From Catellatospora sp. IY07-71 (GTDB taxonomy: Bacteria > Actinomycetota > Actinomycetes > Mycobacteriales > Micromonosporaceae): a DNA stretch of 64,000 bases. Under the pieces are notes generated by a model. It searched no databases, was not told the DNA's origin, and was given only the letters and a program-made list of their open reading frames with translations. Positions 1 to 10,100 of the stretch are shown here, piece after piece (the first letter of the stretch is position 1; every line of letters starts with the position of its first letter). The stretch spans positions 5,365,501 through 5,429,500 of the forward strand of contig NZ_AP023360.1 of NCBI RefSeq assembly GCF_018326265.1. The letters run 5' to 3'. Made by a program: the position numbers and the translations under genes.

Positions 1-478
1 TGAACCCCGACTCGCCCGTGCCCACCATCACGAAGTCGTCGGCCGCGGTCGCGCCGAAGGCCACCAGCAGGCTGCCGCAGGACTTGGCCGAGTTGGGGCC
101 GCCGGTCACCGCCGAGCGGGCCGCGGCGTCGCCGACGGGCCGCCAGAGCTGGCCCGCGTCGTCGCTGTACCAGAGCCCGCCCTTGCCGGTGCCCGCGTAG
201 ACGCGGGTGCCGTCGGGGCTGACCGCGATGTCGCGGACCCGGCCGGTGGTGCGCACGTAGCTGGCGGTGCCGCTGGAGCGTGCCACAGACGGCCCGATCG
301 GCACCCACCGGCGCACGTGCCGGCTGACCGGCAGCGGCAGGCCGGCCAGCAGCCGGCCGATGGCCGCGGCCAGCGCCCCGGCGTCGAAGTCGCCCAGCCG
401 CGCGCTGCTGTACTGAGCGCGGCGGGCCGCCAGCCCCCGGCGCCGCGCCCGGCGGTCCTCCCGGCTCTGCTCGCTCAC
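1..478 (-). CDS. Asp-box (BNR-like) repeat protein, 3' part outside window
   Basis: Reading from a GTG at 476-478 gives an open frame of 159 codons that runs off the left edge. The start is chosen because its GTGA overlaps the TGA of the upstream 1259-aa gene, the same coupling seen at every other junction in this operon. The N-terminus is basic (SEQSREDRRARRR). Around residues 85-115 it reads DIAVSPDGTRVYAGTGKGG then YSDDAGQLW, which fits an Asp-box (SxDxGxxW) in a beta-propeller blade of the sialidase/sortilin type. No signal peptide is visible. Seen: the Asp-box and propeller-like spacing. Inferred: a multi-blade propeller that acts with the other products of the operon. The function is unknown and the family cannot be fixed from this fragment. 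Confidence 0.7.
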   Translation of the reverse strand, partial: MSEQSREDRRARRRGLAARRAQYSSARLGDFDAGALAAAIGRLLAGLPLPVSRHVRRWVPIGPSVARSSGTASYVRTTGRVRDIAVSPDGTRVYAGTGKGGLWYSDDAGQLWRPVGDAAARSAVTGGPNSAKSCGSLLVAFGATAADDFVMVGTGESGF

Positions 479-3400
479 GCGGGGTCCTCCTCCTCGGGCG
501 TCACCCGGATCCAGCCCTCCTGCGCCTCGTGCGGCGACCGGGGCAGGTACGCGGTCTGCGTCGCCGCGACGATCGGGTCGTCGCGCCAGGTCAGCGGGCC
601 GGTGCGCCGGGTGAACGTCTGCTTGTCGCCCAGCAGGTTCACCAGCGGCAGCCGGATCTCGGCCGGGTCGACCAGCACCGGCCCGACCCGCACCGACGGC
701 ACCAGCCGCCGCAGGCCCGGCGTCACCCAGTGGTCGGACAGGGACAGGTGCTTGCGGGGCAGCACCCCGGAGGTCAGGTGCACTCGGCCCAGCGGCAGCA
801 TCAGCAGCGTCAGCCGCACCGTCTGCCCCGGACGAATCGTGATCTGCCCGTCGGGCACCAGGTACGGGTGCGCCAGCGGATCGAGGCCGGGCGTGGTGAC
901 CGCCCCGAGCAGCCCCAGGTGGCCGCGCAGCCGTCCGCTCTCGCGCGCCTGCGCGGCCACGACCCGGTCGACCAGGTGCAGCCGCGAGTAGTCGTCGTCG
1001 ACGTAGAACCCCAGCAGCGCGTCGTCGGTGCGGGTCAGCTCGCCCAGGCTCACCTCGAACCGCTGCTCGGCCAGGGCCGCGAACGCCGCCCGCCGGGCGT
1101 CCGCACCGCCGGGCTCGGTCACCTCGATCTCGGCCGTGTCGTCGGGGGCGTCCAGCCGCAGCACCGCCCGCACCACCGCGATGGGCCGTCCCACCAGCCC
1201 CGCGACCGTCGGCGAGCCGACCGCGGCATACGTGTCGACCGTCCACAGCGTGGTGTCCACGGCGCGCAGCAGCGCGGTCAGCGCGCTGCCGGCCGGGGCG
1301 GGCACCAGGGCGCGGGCCTGCGCGTCGGCCACGACCAGCCCCGCGGCGATCTGTCCGGTGATCCGTGCCGACGCGGGCAGGTCGGCCAGCGGCTCCGCGT
1401 CGGGCGGCAGCGGCCGGCCCGGGGCGGGCTCCCAGGTGACCGCGCCGGTCACCGGGTCGTGGCCCAGCTGCCCGAGCGCCTGCCCGCCGACGGTGAACGC
1501 CTCCAGCTCCTCGTCGATGTGGTCGGGCAGCAGGAACCCGGCGACCGGGTTCACGCCACCGGACGGGTCGAGCTGGTCGACGTACGCCTCGTGCAGGTCG
1601 CCGGGGGCGGTGGCGGCGGGCTGGGCCGGGTCGACCAGCCGGAACAGCCAGCGGGCGCTGTGCTGCAGCCGGGGCCGCAGCCGCATCCCGCCGGGCAGGT
1701 CCACGGCCAGGTCCAGGGTGGTCGCGGTGGCGGCGACCGCCTCGGCCGGGATCGCCAGCGTCCGCCCGAACGCGTCCACCAGCCGCAGCTTGTCCAGCTG
1801 CACCGTGCCCCCGAACAGCGGCACCGGCAGCGCCGAGGCCTGCGGCTTGCCGGTCGTGCCCCGGCGCACCACCCCGACGTAGTCGATGCCCAGCAGCCGC
1901 TCGCGGATGCCGTCCAGCGACGCCGACACCAGGTCCATGGGGGCGAGCAGGTCGCCCAGCCGCTGCAGGGCCAGCTCGTCGGCGGTGGACAGGGCCGACG
2001 GGCCGCCGGTCGCCTCCCGCTGGTGCTCGGCCTCGATCCAGCGCCGGATGCCCTCCCGCAGCGCCGTGGCCGCACCCTGGCCGATGGGCGAGCGCCCGGT
2101 GCAGGTCAGCCGCACCGGGTTGCCGGGTATGGCCGGTTCGCTGCCGGGTCGCAGGTCCAGGTCGGACAGCTCCCAGCCTGCCACGCTGTCGCTGCCGTCG
2201 ACGACGGCCTGCCATTCCAGCCACAGCGGCACCCAGGGCTGGCGCCACGTCGTGATCGCGATGGGGCTCGGCGGCGTGCCGACGTACAGCGAGTGCCGGG
2301 CCAGTTCCTGCGCGATCTGCCGGTCGACGGCCTGGTCCCGGGCCGAGGCCCAGGTGCCGGAGACCGGTGCGGCGGCGCTCGCGGCGGGCAGGTTGAGGCC
2401 GCTGAGGCCGTCGTAGCGGCCGTCGGCGCCGTACAGCCGGACCATCTCGGCGGCCAGGCGGGTGCGGTACGGCCCCGCCCCGCCCGACGGCGGCGCCCCC
2501 GCCTCGGCCAGCCACCGGTACGCGTACGGGTTGAGCAGCACCGCCTCGCGCACCACGGTCAGCACCTCGTCCGGCACCGCACCCGAGCCCAGCGACGGCA
2601 CCACGGCCGCGCCGGTGACCACGCCCTCGATCGCGGTGACGGCCTCACTCGGATAGCGGCAGCGCAGCCGCCCGCCGTCGTCGAAGTCCCCGTCGTGGTG
2701 GTGCCGGTGGCTGGGCCTGGCCCCGCGCAGCGCCAGCATCGGCGCCTGCGGCCGGAACCAGCGCGGCGCCGGGCGCACCACCTCGCGCACGTCTGCCTTC
2801 TCCCGCGCACCGGTGACCAGCCGCACCTCCTCGGCGCGGGCCGAGCGCAGCCTGTCCACCCGCCCGCCGAGCAGCACATCGGACTTGACCTGCCAGTCGA
2901 GTTTGGCGCCCAGCCGCGACGAGGGCTGCGCGGCGCGGCCCTTGCGGCCCACGGTCAGCGGGCCCGCCGCGGCGCTGTCCTCGCCGCGCAACCGGTCCGG
3001 TTTCGCCCCGGGCAGCGGCGTGCCCGGCAGCGCCCAGAACCCGTCGGCGTGCTCGCGCTCGGCCAGGTCGGTGAGCCCGTCCGGGCTGCCCAGCTGCTCG
3101 ATCAGCCCGCTGGTGAACGCCGCGACCAGCGTCTCGGCCTCGCGCCGGTGCGCGGTGTCCAGGCCGAGCACGGCCGCGCCGAACGCGGCCACCACGTCGT
3201 CGAGGTCCTGCCCGAGCGCGACGCCGAGCGCGGCCGGGTCGGGCCGGTCGTCGGCGGCCGGCAGCGGCCCGGCCACGGGCACCCCGAGCACGCAGCCGTG
3301 CAGCAGGGTCGCGTACCGGGGCAGCGCCGGGGTCACCACGACCTGCTCGACCATCGACACGGGCAGCGAACCGAGCACCGCGACGCCGTCCAGGCGCCCG

Positions 3401-4254
3401 GTCAGCGCCGCGCCGTCGGCGGCGGCGACCTTCGCCGGCGGGTCGTCGACCGGGGCGGTCAGGCCCGCGGCCTCGCGCACCTGCGCCAGGCGCGGATCGG
3501 GGGCGGTCAGCACCGTGTCGTCATCGTCGTGGACCAGCCGCCAGCCCCGGGCGGCCAGCGCCGCGTCCAGCCGCGCCGGCCCGGCCGCGCCGGCCAGCGG
3601 GTCGGCGGCCAGGTCGCTCCACCAGCCCGCGACCGTGTACACGGCCTGGTCGGCGTGCAGGTCCGGGGTCAGGTCGGCCAGCGGGTCGTGGAAGGCGAAC
3701 CGGTCGGCGCTGGCCGTGTAGGACGCCGTCCACATCAGCGAGCCGCCCGCGGCCGCGTCCAGCGGCTCGTACACCCGCCCGCCGGCCGGTCCGGGCGTGC
3801 CGGTGTACGACTCCAGCGGCGTCACCGCTGCCGTCGCGGCGTCGATGACCCAGCCGCGCAGCCGCACCTGGCGGGCACCCTGCGGTGCCAGCGCCCGCAC
3901 CACCACCCACCGGTCCGGCAGCGGCGGCAGCACCAGCGAGCGGGTCTTTGGATCGTTGCGCCCGGCCAGCAGCGCGTCCGGCAGCGCCCAGTGCAGGTGA
4001 ACCCCGTCGGGGCGGACGGCGCCGGCGGCGAACGGGTCCGGATCGTCGGGGCCGCCGGTCACCGGCACGGTCTGCTCCCCGCCGGGCACGGCCACATAGG
4101 CCTGCACGTCGACGGGCACGAGCACGCGGGTGCGCCGGGACAGGTGCGGGTCCCAGGTGTGCATGCCGGCCGCGTCCACCCCGGACCGGACCAGGTCGGC
4201 GTAGCGGGTGTCGAAGACCGCCTTGGCGGCCAGCCTCGGGTCGATCGCCGCCAT
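475..4254 (-). CDS. Large hypothetical protein, 1259 aa
   Basis: The start is the ATG at 4252-4254, which shares one base with the stop of the 321-aa gene (TGATG), so translation is probably coupled. The product begins MAAIDPRLAAKAVFDTRYAD and soon has the segment GVHLHWALPDAL (about residue 90), a motif I associate with uncharacterised actinobacterial proteins but cannot tie to a function. It is rich in Trp, Pro and acidic residues, with no signal peptide, transmembrane helix or recognisable catalytic motif; a long alpha/beta, probably multidomain, cytoplasmic protein. The C-terminus ends EEEDPA. It sits in the middle of the giant-protein operon. Coding is supported by uninterrupted frame, overlapping junctions on both sides and strong third-position GC; longer readings in other frames are shadows. 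Confidence 0.85.
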   Translation of the reverse strand: MAAIDPRLAAKAVFDTRYADLVRSGVDAAGMHTWDPHLSRRTRVLVPVDVQAYVAVPGGEQTVPVTGGPDDPDPFAAGAVRPDGVHLHWALPDALLAGRNDPKTRSLVLPPLPDRWVVVRALAPQGARQVRLRGWVIDAATAAVTPLESYTGTPGPAGGRVYEPLDAAAGGSLMWTASYTASADRFAFHDPLADLTPDLHADQAVYTVAGWWSDLAADPLAGAAGPARLDAALAARGWRLVHDDDDTVLTAPDPRLAQVREAAGLTAPVDDPPAKVAAADGAALTGRLDGVAVLGSLPVSMVEQVVVTPALPRYATLLHGCVLGVPVAGPLPAADDRPDPAALGVALGQDLDDVVAAFGAAVLGLDTAHRREAETLVAAFTSGLIEQLGSPDGLTDLAEREHADGFWALPGTPLPGAKPDRLRGEDSAAAGPLTVGRKGRAAQPSSRLGAKLDWQVKSDVLLGGRVDRLRSARAEEVRLVTGAREKADVREVVRPAPRWFRPQAPMLALRGARPSHRHHHDGDFDDGGRLRCRYPSEAVTAIEGVVTGAAVVPSLGSGAVPDEVLTVVREAVLLNPYAYRWLAEAGAPPSGGAGPYRTRLAAEMVRLYGADGRYDGLSGLNLPAASAAAPVSGTWASARDQAVDRQIAQELARHSLYVGTPPSPIAITTWRQPWVPLWLEWQAVVDGSDSVAGWELSDLDLRPGSEPAIPGNPVRLTCTGRSPIGQGAATALREGIRRWIEAEHQREATGGPSALSTADELALQRLGDLLAPMDLVSASLDGIRERLLGIDYVGVVRRGTTGKPQASALPVPLFGGTVQLDKLRLVDAFGRTLAIPAEAVAATATTLDLAVDLPGGMRLRPRLQHSARWLFRLVDPAQPAATAPGDLHEAYVDQLDPSGGVNPVAGFLLPDHIDEELEAFTVGGQALGQLGHDPVTGAVTWEPAPGRPLPPDAEPLADLPASARITGQIAAGLVVADAQARALVPAPAGSALTALLRAVDTTLWTVDTYAAVGSPTVAGLVGRPIAVVRAVLRLDAPDDTAEIEVTEPGGADARRAAFAALAEQRFEVSLGELTRTDDALLGFYVDDDYSRLHLVDRVVAAQARESGRLRGHLGLLGAVTTPGLDPLAHPYLVPDGQITIRPGQTVRLTLLMLPLGRVHLTSGVLPRKHLSLSDHWVTPGLRRLVPSVRVGPVLVDPAEIRLPLVNLLGDKQTFTRRTGPLTWRDDPIVAATQTAYLPRSPHEAQEGWIRVTPEEEDPA

Positions 4255-5219
4255 CAGCCACCCACCCGGAACACGCTGGTCACCATGGTCTCGTACGAGA
4301 TCGTCGGCCGGAACACGTGCGTCACCGGCGTGTGCGCCGGATCGCCGAACACCTGCCGGAACGGGAACCGGACCAGCTGCAGCGCGTACTCGGAGCTGTC
4401 CAGCCCGTCGGCGGCACCGCTGCCGACCCGGGTCGCGAGCGAGCGCTCCAGCTGCTGGATGTCGACCACCCCCGGCGCCCCGGCCCGGAACGGCACGTCC
4501 ACCGCCGGGCCGGACAGGTACTCGAACGTGGTCGCGTCGCGGGGACGCAGCGTCGCCCGCACCTGGTCGTCCTCGCCGGTCGCGTCGAACCCGAACTGCA
4601 CCCCCTGCCGGGGCTCCTCCACGTGCACCACCGTCGGCACCCCGTCGAACAGGCACAGCAGCACCGCCGGAGCGAGCCGTTCCAGGCGCAGCAGCCGCAT
4701 CCGGCCCGGCCCGTCCTCGGGGATCCGGGCGGTGTCGCCGCCCTCCGGCTCGACGCTGAACGCCCGCACGTGCAGCGCGGGCCAGCCCGACACCGCCCGC
4801 GAGCGCAGCAGGAACCCGCTGATCGGCCCGGCCGCCCCGGCGTAGCGCCGGGTGCCCTGGCGCCGCCGCAGGTTGCGCTCCTCCTGGTCCAGCTCGTCGC
4901 GCACCCCCGGGTACTGGGCGGTGAGCTGGGTGCGGTCGTCGCTGTTGACCGTGCCGACCGCCAGCGCGCCCTGCACCAGCGCGTCGGTCCAGCGCCGGTC
5001 CACGTAGAACCAGCGGATCGACTCCGGTGGCAGCAGCTCGCTGTCGGCGACCAGGTACGCGAACGGCACCCCGTCGAGCAGCCGCAGCCGCACCAGCCAT
5101 TCGCGCAGCTCGGCGGGGATGGCGCCGTCGCCGTCGTCGGTGTCGGCCAGCACCACCGGCGGCTGCACGGCCAGGGCCAGCGGCAGGTCGGTCAGCAGGG
5201 CCTGCTTGTCCAGGTTCAT
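4254..5219 (-). CDS. Conserved hypothetical protein, 321 aa
   Basis: The ATG at 5217-5219 overlaps the TGA of the upstream 647-aa gene as ATGA, and its own TGA overlaps the next ATG as TGATG. The protein begins MNLDKQALLTDLPLALAVQPP. Around residues 50-90 it has FAYLVADSELLPPESIRWFYVD followed by WTDALVQGALAVG, a dense conserved-looking block; the C-terminal half has beta-rich segments ending in VFRPTISYETMVTSVFRVGG. No signal peptide, membrane helix or enzymatic motif was recognised. The position between two much larger proteins in the same operon suggests that it is a structural or assembly partner rather than a free-standing enzyme. That is inference from context only. Confidence 0.85.
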   Translation of the reverse strand: MNLDKQALLTDLPLALAVQPPVVLADTDDGDGAIPAELREWLVRLRLLDGVPFAYLVADSELLPPESIRWFYVDRRWTDALVQGALAVGTVNSDDRTQLTAQYPGVRDELDQEERNLRRRQGTRRYAGAAGPISGFLLRSRAVSGWPALHVRAFSVEPEGGDTARIPEDGPGRMRLLRLERLAPAVLLCLFDGVPTVVHVEEPRQGVQFGFDATGEDDQVRATLRPRDATTFEYLSGPAVDVPFRAGAPGVVDIQQLERSLATRVGSGAADGLDSSEYALQLVRFPFRQVFGDPAHTPVTHVFRPTISYETMVTSVFRVGG

Positions 5220-7159
5220 CGGGGCGCCTCTGTCGGGTGGGTGTCGACGCGGGGACTGAGGGTGTCAGCGATCAGGGCGTCGCGGCGCAGGGCGAGCGTG
5301 TCGGCCAGCGCGGTCCTGATCGCCGTGGCCGCGACCGCCTGGTCGCCGGCGGTGAGCACCGGGTGCTCGCGCAGCCGGTCCAGCACGGCCGCCGGGTCGC
5401 CGCCGAGCATCCCGGCGGCCAGCCCGAACCCGGCCGCGAGCACCGTGTGCGGTGCCGCGTCGAGCACCAGCGGCCGCCCGGCGTCGACCAGCGGGCGGGG
5501 GTCGCCGAGGAAGTCGTGCGGCCGCTGCGCCACCGCCCCGGCCAGCGCCCGGCCCAGCGCGGCCCCGATCCGGGCGTCGACGGCCCCGCCGACGCCGAGG
5601 CTGCTCAGGAACGGGGCGAGCTGCGCCCAGCCGGTGCTGCGGCGGTGGTACTGGTAGCCGCCCTGGCGCCAGCGCATCAGCGCGGCGACCATCGACGGCC
5701 GGGCCAGGGCCAGCAGCCGTCCGATCTCGAACGCCGCGGCCAGCGAGATGTCCTCGCGCCCGTCGGGGACGACGATGCGCAGCTGGTCGGCGGCGTGCGC
5801 CAGCGGCAGGCGGCCGCCGGGCGGGTCGGCGGTGGGGTGCGGCACCAGCGGGCCGCGATACCAGGAGCGGACCTCGTCGCCGCGGCGCAGCCGGTGGGCC
5901 AGGCCGGTGTGGCCGGTCTCGACGACCTCCAGCGGCGGCCGGCCGGCGGGTTCGGCGGGGGTGTCGGCGACCGTGCCGAGCAGCCCCGAGTCCAGGCCCT
6001 CCATCAGACTGCGGAAGGTGGTGGCGCCGTAGGAGGTGAAGCTCCAGTGCAGCAGCACCGGGAACCGCAGCGCCGGGTCGAGGGGGACCTTCACCCCGAT
6101 CTCGGCGGCGGTGTGCGCGAACGGGGCGGCCATCTCGGCGTACACCTCGGCGTGTGCGCGTGCCGCCGACGCCAGACCCCAGGTCGCCGACGCGCTGTAG
6201 GGTGCCGCGGCGGCGCTCGGCGTCGCGGTGACCGGCCCGGTCGACGGGTGCGCGACCGCAGCGGAACCGGTTCCGGAGCCGAGGAACAGCGTCGGCTCGG
6301 TGCCGAACACCGGCGTCTCGGCCACCGCGGCCGCGCCCGTGGGGGCGGCGGTCGCGGTGGTGCCCATCCGCAGGTGGTCCCAGGCCGCCTCGCTGACCGC
6401 GGTCGCCGCCACGGCGACGGGCGACAGGGTGAACCTGCGCGGCGGCGGCGCCTCCGGCAGCAGCTTCGTGAACTGGCCCTCCAGGTTCACCAGGCAGGCC
6501 AGATACTTCACCGGTACGGCCTCGCCGTGCTCGTCGCGGCCCGGCAGCGGCAGCCGGTTGGCGATGACGACCGCCAGGAACCCGTCGTCGTCGCCCATCA
6601 TCAGCTCGGTGTCGTGGATGTCGACCTCGCGGGCGTGCGCCAGCAGCGGCACGTCCCTGCGGGTCGGGAAGATCCGGTCCACCATCGACTTGCGGATGAG
6701 CAGGTAGTTGCCCAGTTCCGCGTCGGCCTTGCCGGTCAGGTGCACGCCCGGGGTCACGCACTGGGCGGTGGGCTGGTTCAGCTTCAGCTCGGCCTCGCCC
6801 TCGGCGATGAGCACCAGCGCCAGCCACGGCGTCGACGCGGGCACCCCGGTCTCCACCAGCCGCTCCCACGGCAGGGTGCGGCGGCGGATCACCACCTGCG
6901 GCAGCCGCGACCCGTAGGAGCCCTCGCCGCCCGCGGGCGGATAGGTCGACAGCACCTGGTCGGGCGGCAGCGCGTACCGCGGGGACCGGACCGTCACGTA
7001 CGTCGGCAGCTCGTCGACGGGCAGCTCGTCGGCGGGCAGGTCGTCGCCGTCGTGGCCGGAAGTGCTCAGGTTCTGGCTCGCGGTGAACCGGTAGTCACCG
7101 GCCTGCAGCGGCGGCTCGATCCGCGAGTACAGCACGAACTTGCCCTCACCGACGGTCAT
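5216..7159 (-). CDS. Hypothetical protein, 647 aa
   Basis: The start is the ATG at 7157-7159 (MTVGEGKFVLYSRIEPPLQAG), lying 14 bases inside the end of the upstream 3292-aa gene. The N-terminal 200 residues look like beta-rich binding modules (LYSRIEPPLQAGDYRF, TYVTVRSPRYALPPDQVLS). The middle contains LVNLEGQFTKLLP; the C-terminal 250 residues are Ala/Leu-rich and probably helical. There is no signal peptide, transmembrane segment or known catalytic motif. The stop codon overlaps the next start as ATGA. Taken with its neighbours the protein is probably part of a stoichiometric set of large cytoplasmic proteins; I do not recognise a family with confidence and give no function. Confidence 0.85.
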   Translation of the reverse strand: MTVGEGKFVLYSRIEPPLQAGDYRFTASQNLSTSGHDGDDLPADELPVDELPTYVTVRSPRYALPPDQVLSTYPPAGGEGSYGSRLPQVVIRRRTLPWERLVETGVPASTPWLALVLIAEGEAELKLNQPTAQCVTPGVHLTGKADAELGNYLLIRKSMVDRIFPTRRDVPLLAHAREVDIHDTELMMGDDDGFLAVVIANRLPLPGRDEHGEAVPVKYLACLVNLEGQFTKLLPEAPPPRRFTLSPVAVAATAVSEAAWDHLRMGTTATAAPTGAAAVAETPVFGTEPTLFLGSGTGSAAVAHPSTGPVTATPSAAAAPYSASATWGLASAARAHAEVYAEMAAPFAHTAAEIGVKVPLDPALRFPVLLHWSFTSYGATTFRSLMEGLDSGLLGTVADTPAEPAGRPPLEVVETGHTGLAHRLRRGDEVRSWYRGPLVPHPTADPPGGRLPLAHAADQLRIVVPDGREDISLAAAFEIGRLLALARPSMVAALMRWRQGGYQYHRRSTGWAQLAPFLSSLGVGGAVDARIGAALGRALAGAVAQRPHDFLGDPRPLVDAGRPLVLDAAPHTVLAAGFGLAAGMLGGDPAAVLDRLREHPVLTAGDQAVAATAIRTALADTLALRRDALIADTLSPRVDTHPTEAPR

Positions 7160-10100
7160 ACGGCACCTCCTGCTGCTGGTCGAGGGCGGTCCAGGTGACC
7201 CGGCAGCCGTCGCCGCCCGGGGTGAGCAGGCGCGCGGTCGCCGCGACGAGGCCCTGGCGGACCAGGATCGCGGCGACGGCGGCGGGGTCGCGCTCGCCGC
7301 CGAGCACGCCGGTGACCTGCCAGTCGCCGCCGGCGCGGACCCGCACCCCGACCGGGCCCTGTGCCGGCTCGACGGGATAGAGCAGCACCGACTGCCCGCC
7401 GTTGTGGATCACGGTCGGCGGGGTCTGGCCCCGGCCGTCGCGGGCGCGGCGGGCGCCGGTCAGCTCCAGGGCCAGGCCGTCGAGCCGGTCGGCGGCGGCG
7501 GCCTCCACCACCACCGCGACGGTGCGGACCGGGCCGGGGAAGCGGGTCAGCGACGACGCGGCGCCGTCGAGCAGGTCGGCGGCGGTGCTCCAGCGCATGC
7601 CCCGCCCGTTGGGCAGGCCGTCGCTGGTGAGCACACATCCGGCGGCCAGCGCCGCGTGCGCGCCCAGCGCACAGATCCGCGACCGGGCATGCCATCCGGC
7701 CAGGCCCTCCGCGACGGCGGTGGTCCCGTCGGCCTGCACCGCGATCAGCGCCGCCGTGGCCGCGACCGGGACCGGCCCGTGCGCGTCGACGTCGGCGAGC
7801 ACGTCACCGCCGCCGTTCAGGACGGTGATCCGGGCCCGCCCGTCGACGGTCAGCACGCCGCCACCGGTCGCGGTCGACGCATCCGGGAACGTCAGGACGA
7901 CCACGTCCCCGGACCCGAGCAACTGCCCGGCCGGAGCCGGTGCGGCCCGACGCAGCTCGTTGTGCGCGGCGGCTGGTGCGGCCGAGGTGAGGCCGCCGAC
8001 CAGGCGGGACAGGCTGCTGGTGCCGTAGCGGTAGGAGCGGGCGGTGCCGGGCACGACCGTTCGCGGCACCTCGACCGCGGCCAGGGTGCCGTCGCGGGTC
8101 ACCGCTGGCGCGGCCGCCAGGTGCAGTTCGACCGGCAGCTGCGTGGCCAGCCGGACCCGGGCCGCGTCCAGCGTCGGCGCGGTGCGCCGCGGCAGGGTGC
8201 GGTCGGCGACGGTGGTGGCCGCGGCGCGGGCGGCGGCCCCGGCCCCGGCGGTGAGGTAACCGGCCACGACCGGTGCCCGGTCGATCCGTACCGCGGGCCC
8301 GGCGGGCGGCGCGACGCGGGCCGCGGTGGCGTCGGTGCCGTTGGCGGCGGCCAGGCCGTCGGCGAGGGTGCCGAACAGCGGCGGCGCGGCGACCTCACCC
8401 CGGTACGACGCCCGCGCCAGGGCGCTGCGCGCCCCGGTCGGCAGCAGCCCGGCCGCCGTGGGCGCGGGTGCCCCGAACAGCTGCGCCTGCGCCGCCTCCA
8501 GCGCCTGCGCGACGCCGGTGACGGCCGGGGAGGTCACCGACGCGGCGTCGCTGAGCAGCGTCGCCCGGGTCGGGCCACCTGCCTGCAGCGGCAGCGGCCG
8601 GCGCGACGCCTCCACCCGGTAGTAGTCGATCTCGGGCCCGCGGTGCATCGACACCGCCTCGGCGACCAGGCGCACCTGGTTGCCCGCGTTGATCACATCG
8701 CCCTGCGGCAGCGGCGCGGCGTCCAGGCCGCTCAGCTCCGGCTGGCCCCAGGCGCCGATCGGGTACGCGTCGCGGGTGTAGCTGCTGCCCCGCTCGGTCG
8801 GCGCCGGGGCGGCCAGATTCGCGCCGATCTGGCGCAGCGGCGCGGGCAGCGGCGCCCAGCCGCCGGCCGTGCGCTGCTCCAGCCGGACGGCGAGCACCGA
8901 GCTGAGGTCGGCGGCCTTCATCGGCTTGAGGCCGAGCGGCACCACCGCACCGTCGGAGCGGGTCACCGGCACCGGCACCGGCCCCGAGGCCAGGCCGACG
9001 TCGATCGCGGACATCGGGATGGTGGTGACGAAGGTCAGCTCGAACTCGGCGTACACCTCGAAGGGCCGCTCGCTGCTGCCGTCAGGCGTCGGCGCGGCCC
9101 GGTCCCCGCCGGTCGCCGCGGGCAGCGAGCCCTGCCCGGTGATCGCCGACAGCGCCCGCGCCCGCCCGCCACCCGCGTCCTCCAGGTACTTGGCGACGAA
9201 CTCCGACCACGCCAGCGTCCGGGGCTCGACCCGGCGCTCGCTGCCGAACCCGACGGTGAAGCTGCACGGCCCGACCTCGAGGGTGGCCTCGCCGGAGAAG
9301 TCCGGCCCCCACACCTTGATCCGGGCGCCCAGCGAGATGCTGAAGCTGATCGTCCCGAGCCAGGTGTCGATCTCGATCCCGGCCGAGATGCGGGCGTACG
9401 CCATGACCTCGAACCAGAACGGGTCGAAGTAGACGATCCCGTGCGCGCCGAACGCGATCCGCGCCCACGCCCAGCCGAAGTCGGCGCTCACCTCGACGTC
9501 CACGCCCGCCATCAGCGCCTCGGACGTCAGCGCGAAGTACACCCCGCCCTTGATCACGATGGCGTCGGAGATGCGCCACATCAGCCCGAGCCGCGGCACG
9601 TCCGGGTAGCCGTCGCGGTGGAAGTCCGGGTGGTAGCCGCCCAGGGTCAGCACGAACTGCCCCGACAGCGGCCCCTTCCACCAGGTCGCGAACGCGAACC
9701 CGCCGGTGAGCCGGACCTCCGGGTACAGCAGCCACGAGTTGTCGGTCAGCGCGGCCCGGATGATGAACAGGCCCTCGCGCGTGGAGAACCGGGCCAGCAG
9801 CCCCAGCTCGATCGAGACCAGCGGCGCCTGCGGGCGGGGCAGCGCCATGCGCGCCAGCCCCATCAGGTTGATCTCCAGCCCGTCGCCGAACGACACCGCC
9901 ACCACCGCGATGCCGTCGACCAGGCTGAACGAGTTGAAGCTGATCCCGGCCGCGAACCAGAAGTTGCCGCGCTGGGCCGGGAAGTAGTCGGTCAGCCGCC
10001 GCAGCTCCGCCATCGGGTCGGCGGGCGGCCGGGCGGCCGGGTCCAGCGCCTGGATGAACGGGAACTCCGCGAACCGGGCCACGTCGTCGGGGATGCGCAG

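Noticed and set aside
529-4845. Long plus-strand frames facing the 1259-aa gene
   Set aside because: Same reason: antisense shadows produced by very high GC and lack of stop codons; no ribosome binding site or similarity.
5265-6869. Alternative minus-strand frame inside the 647-aa gene
   Set aside because: The protein is Arg/Gly/Ala-rich without hydrophobic core; the other frame has normal composition and coupled ends.
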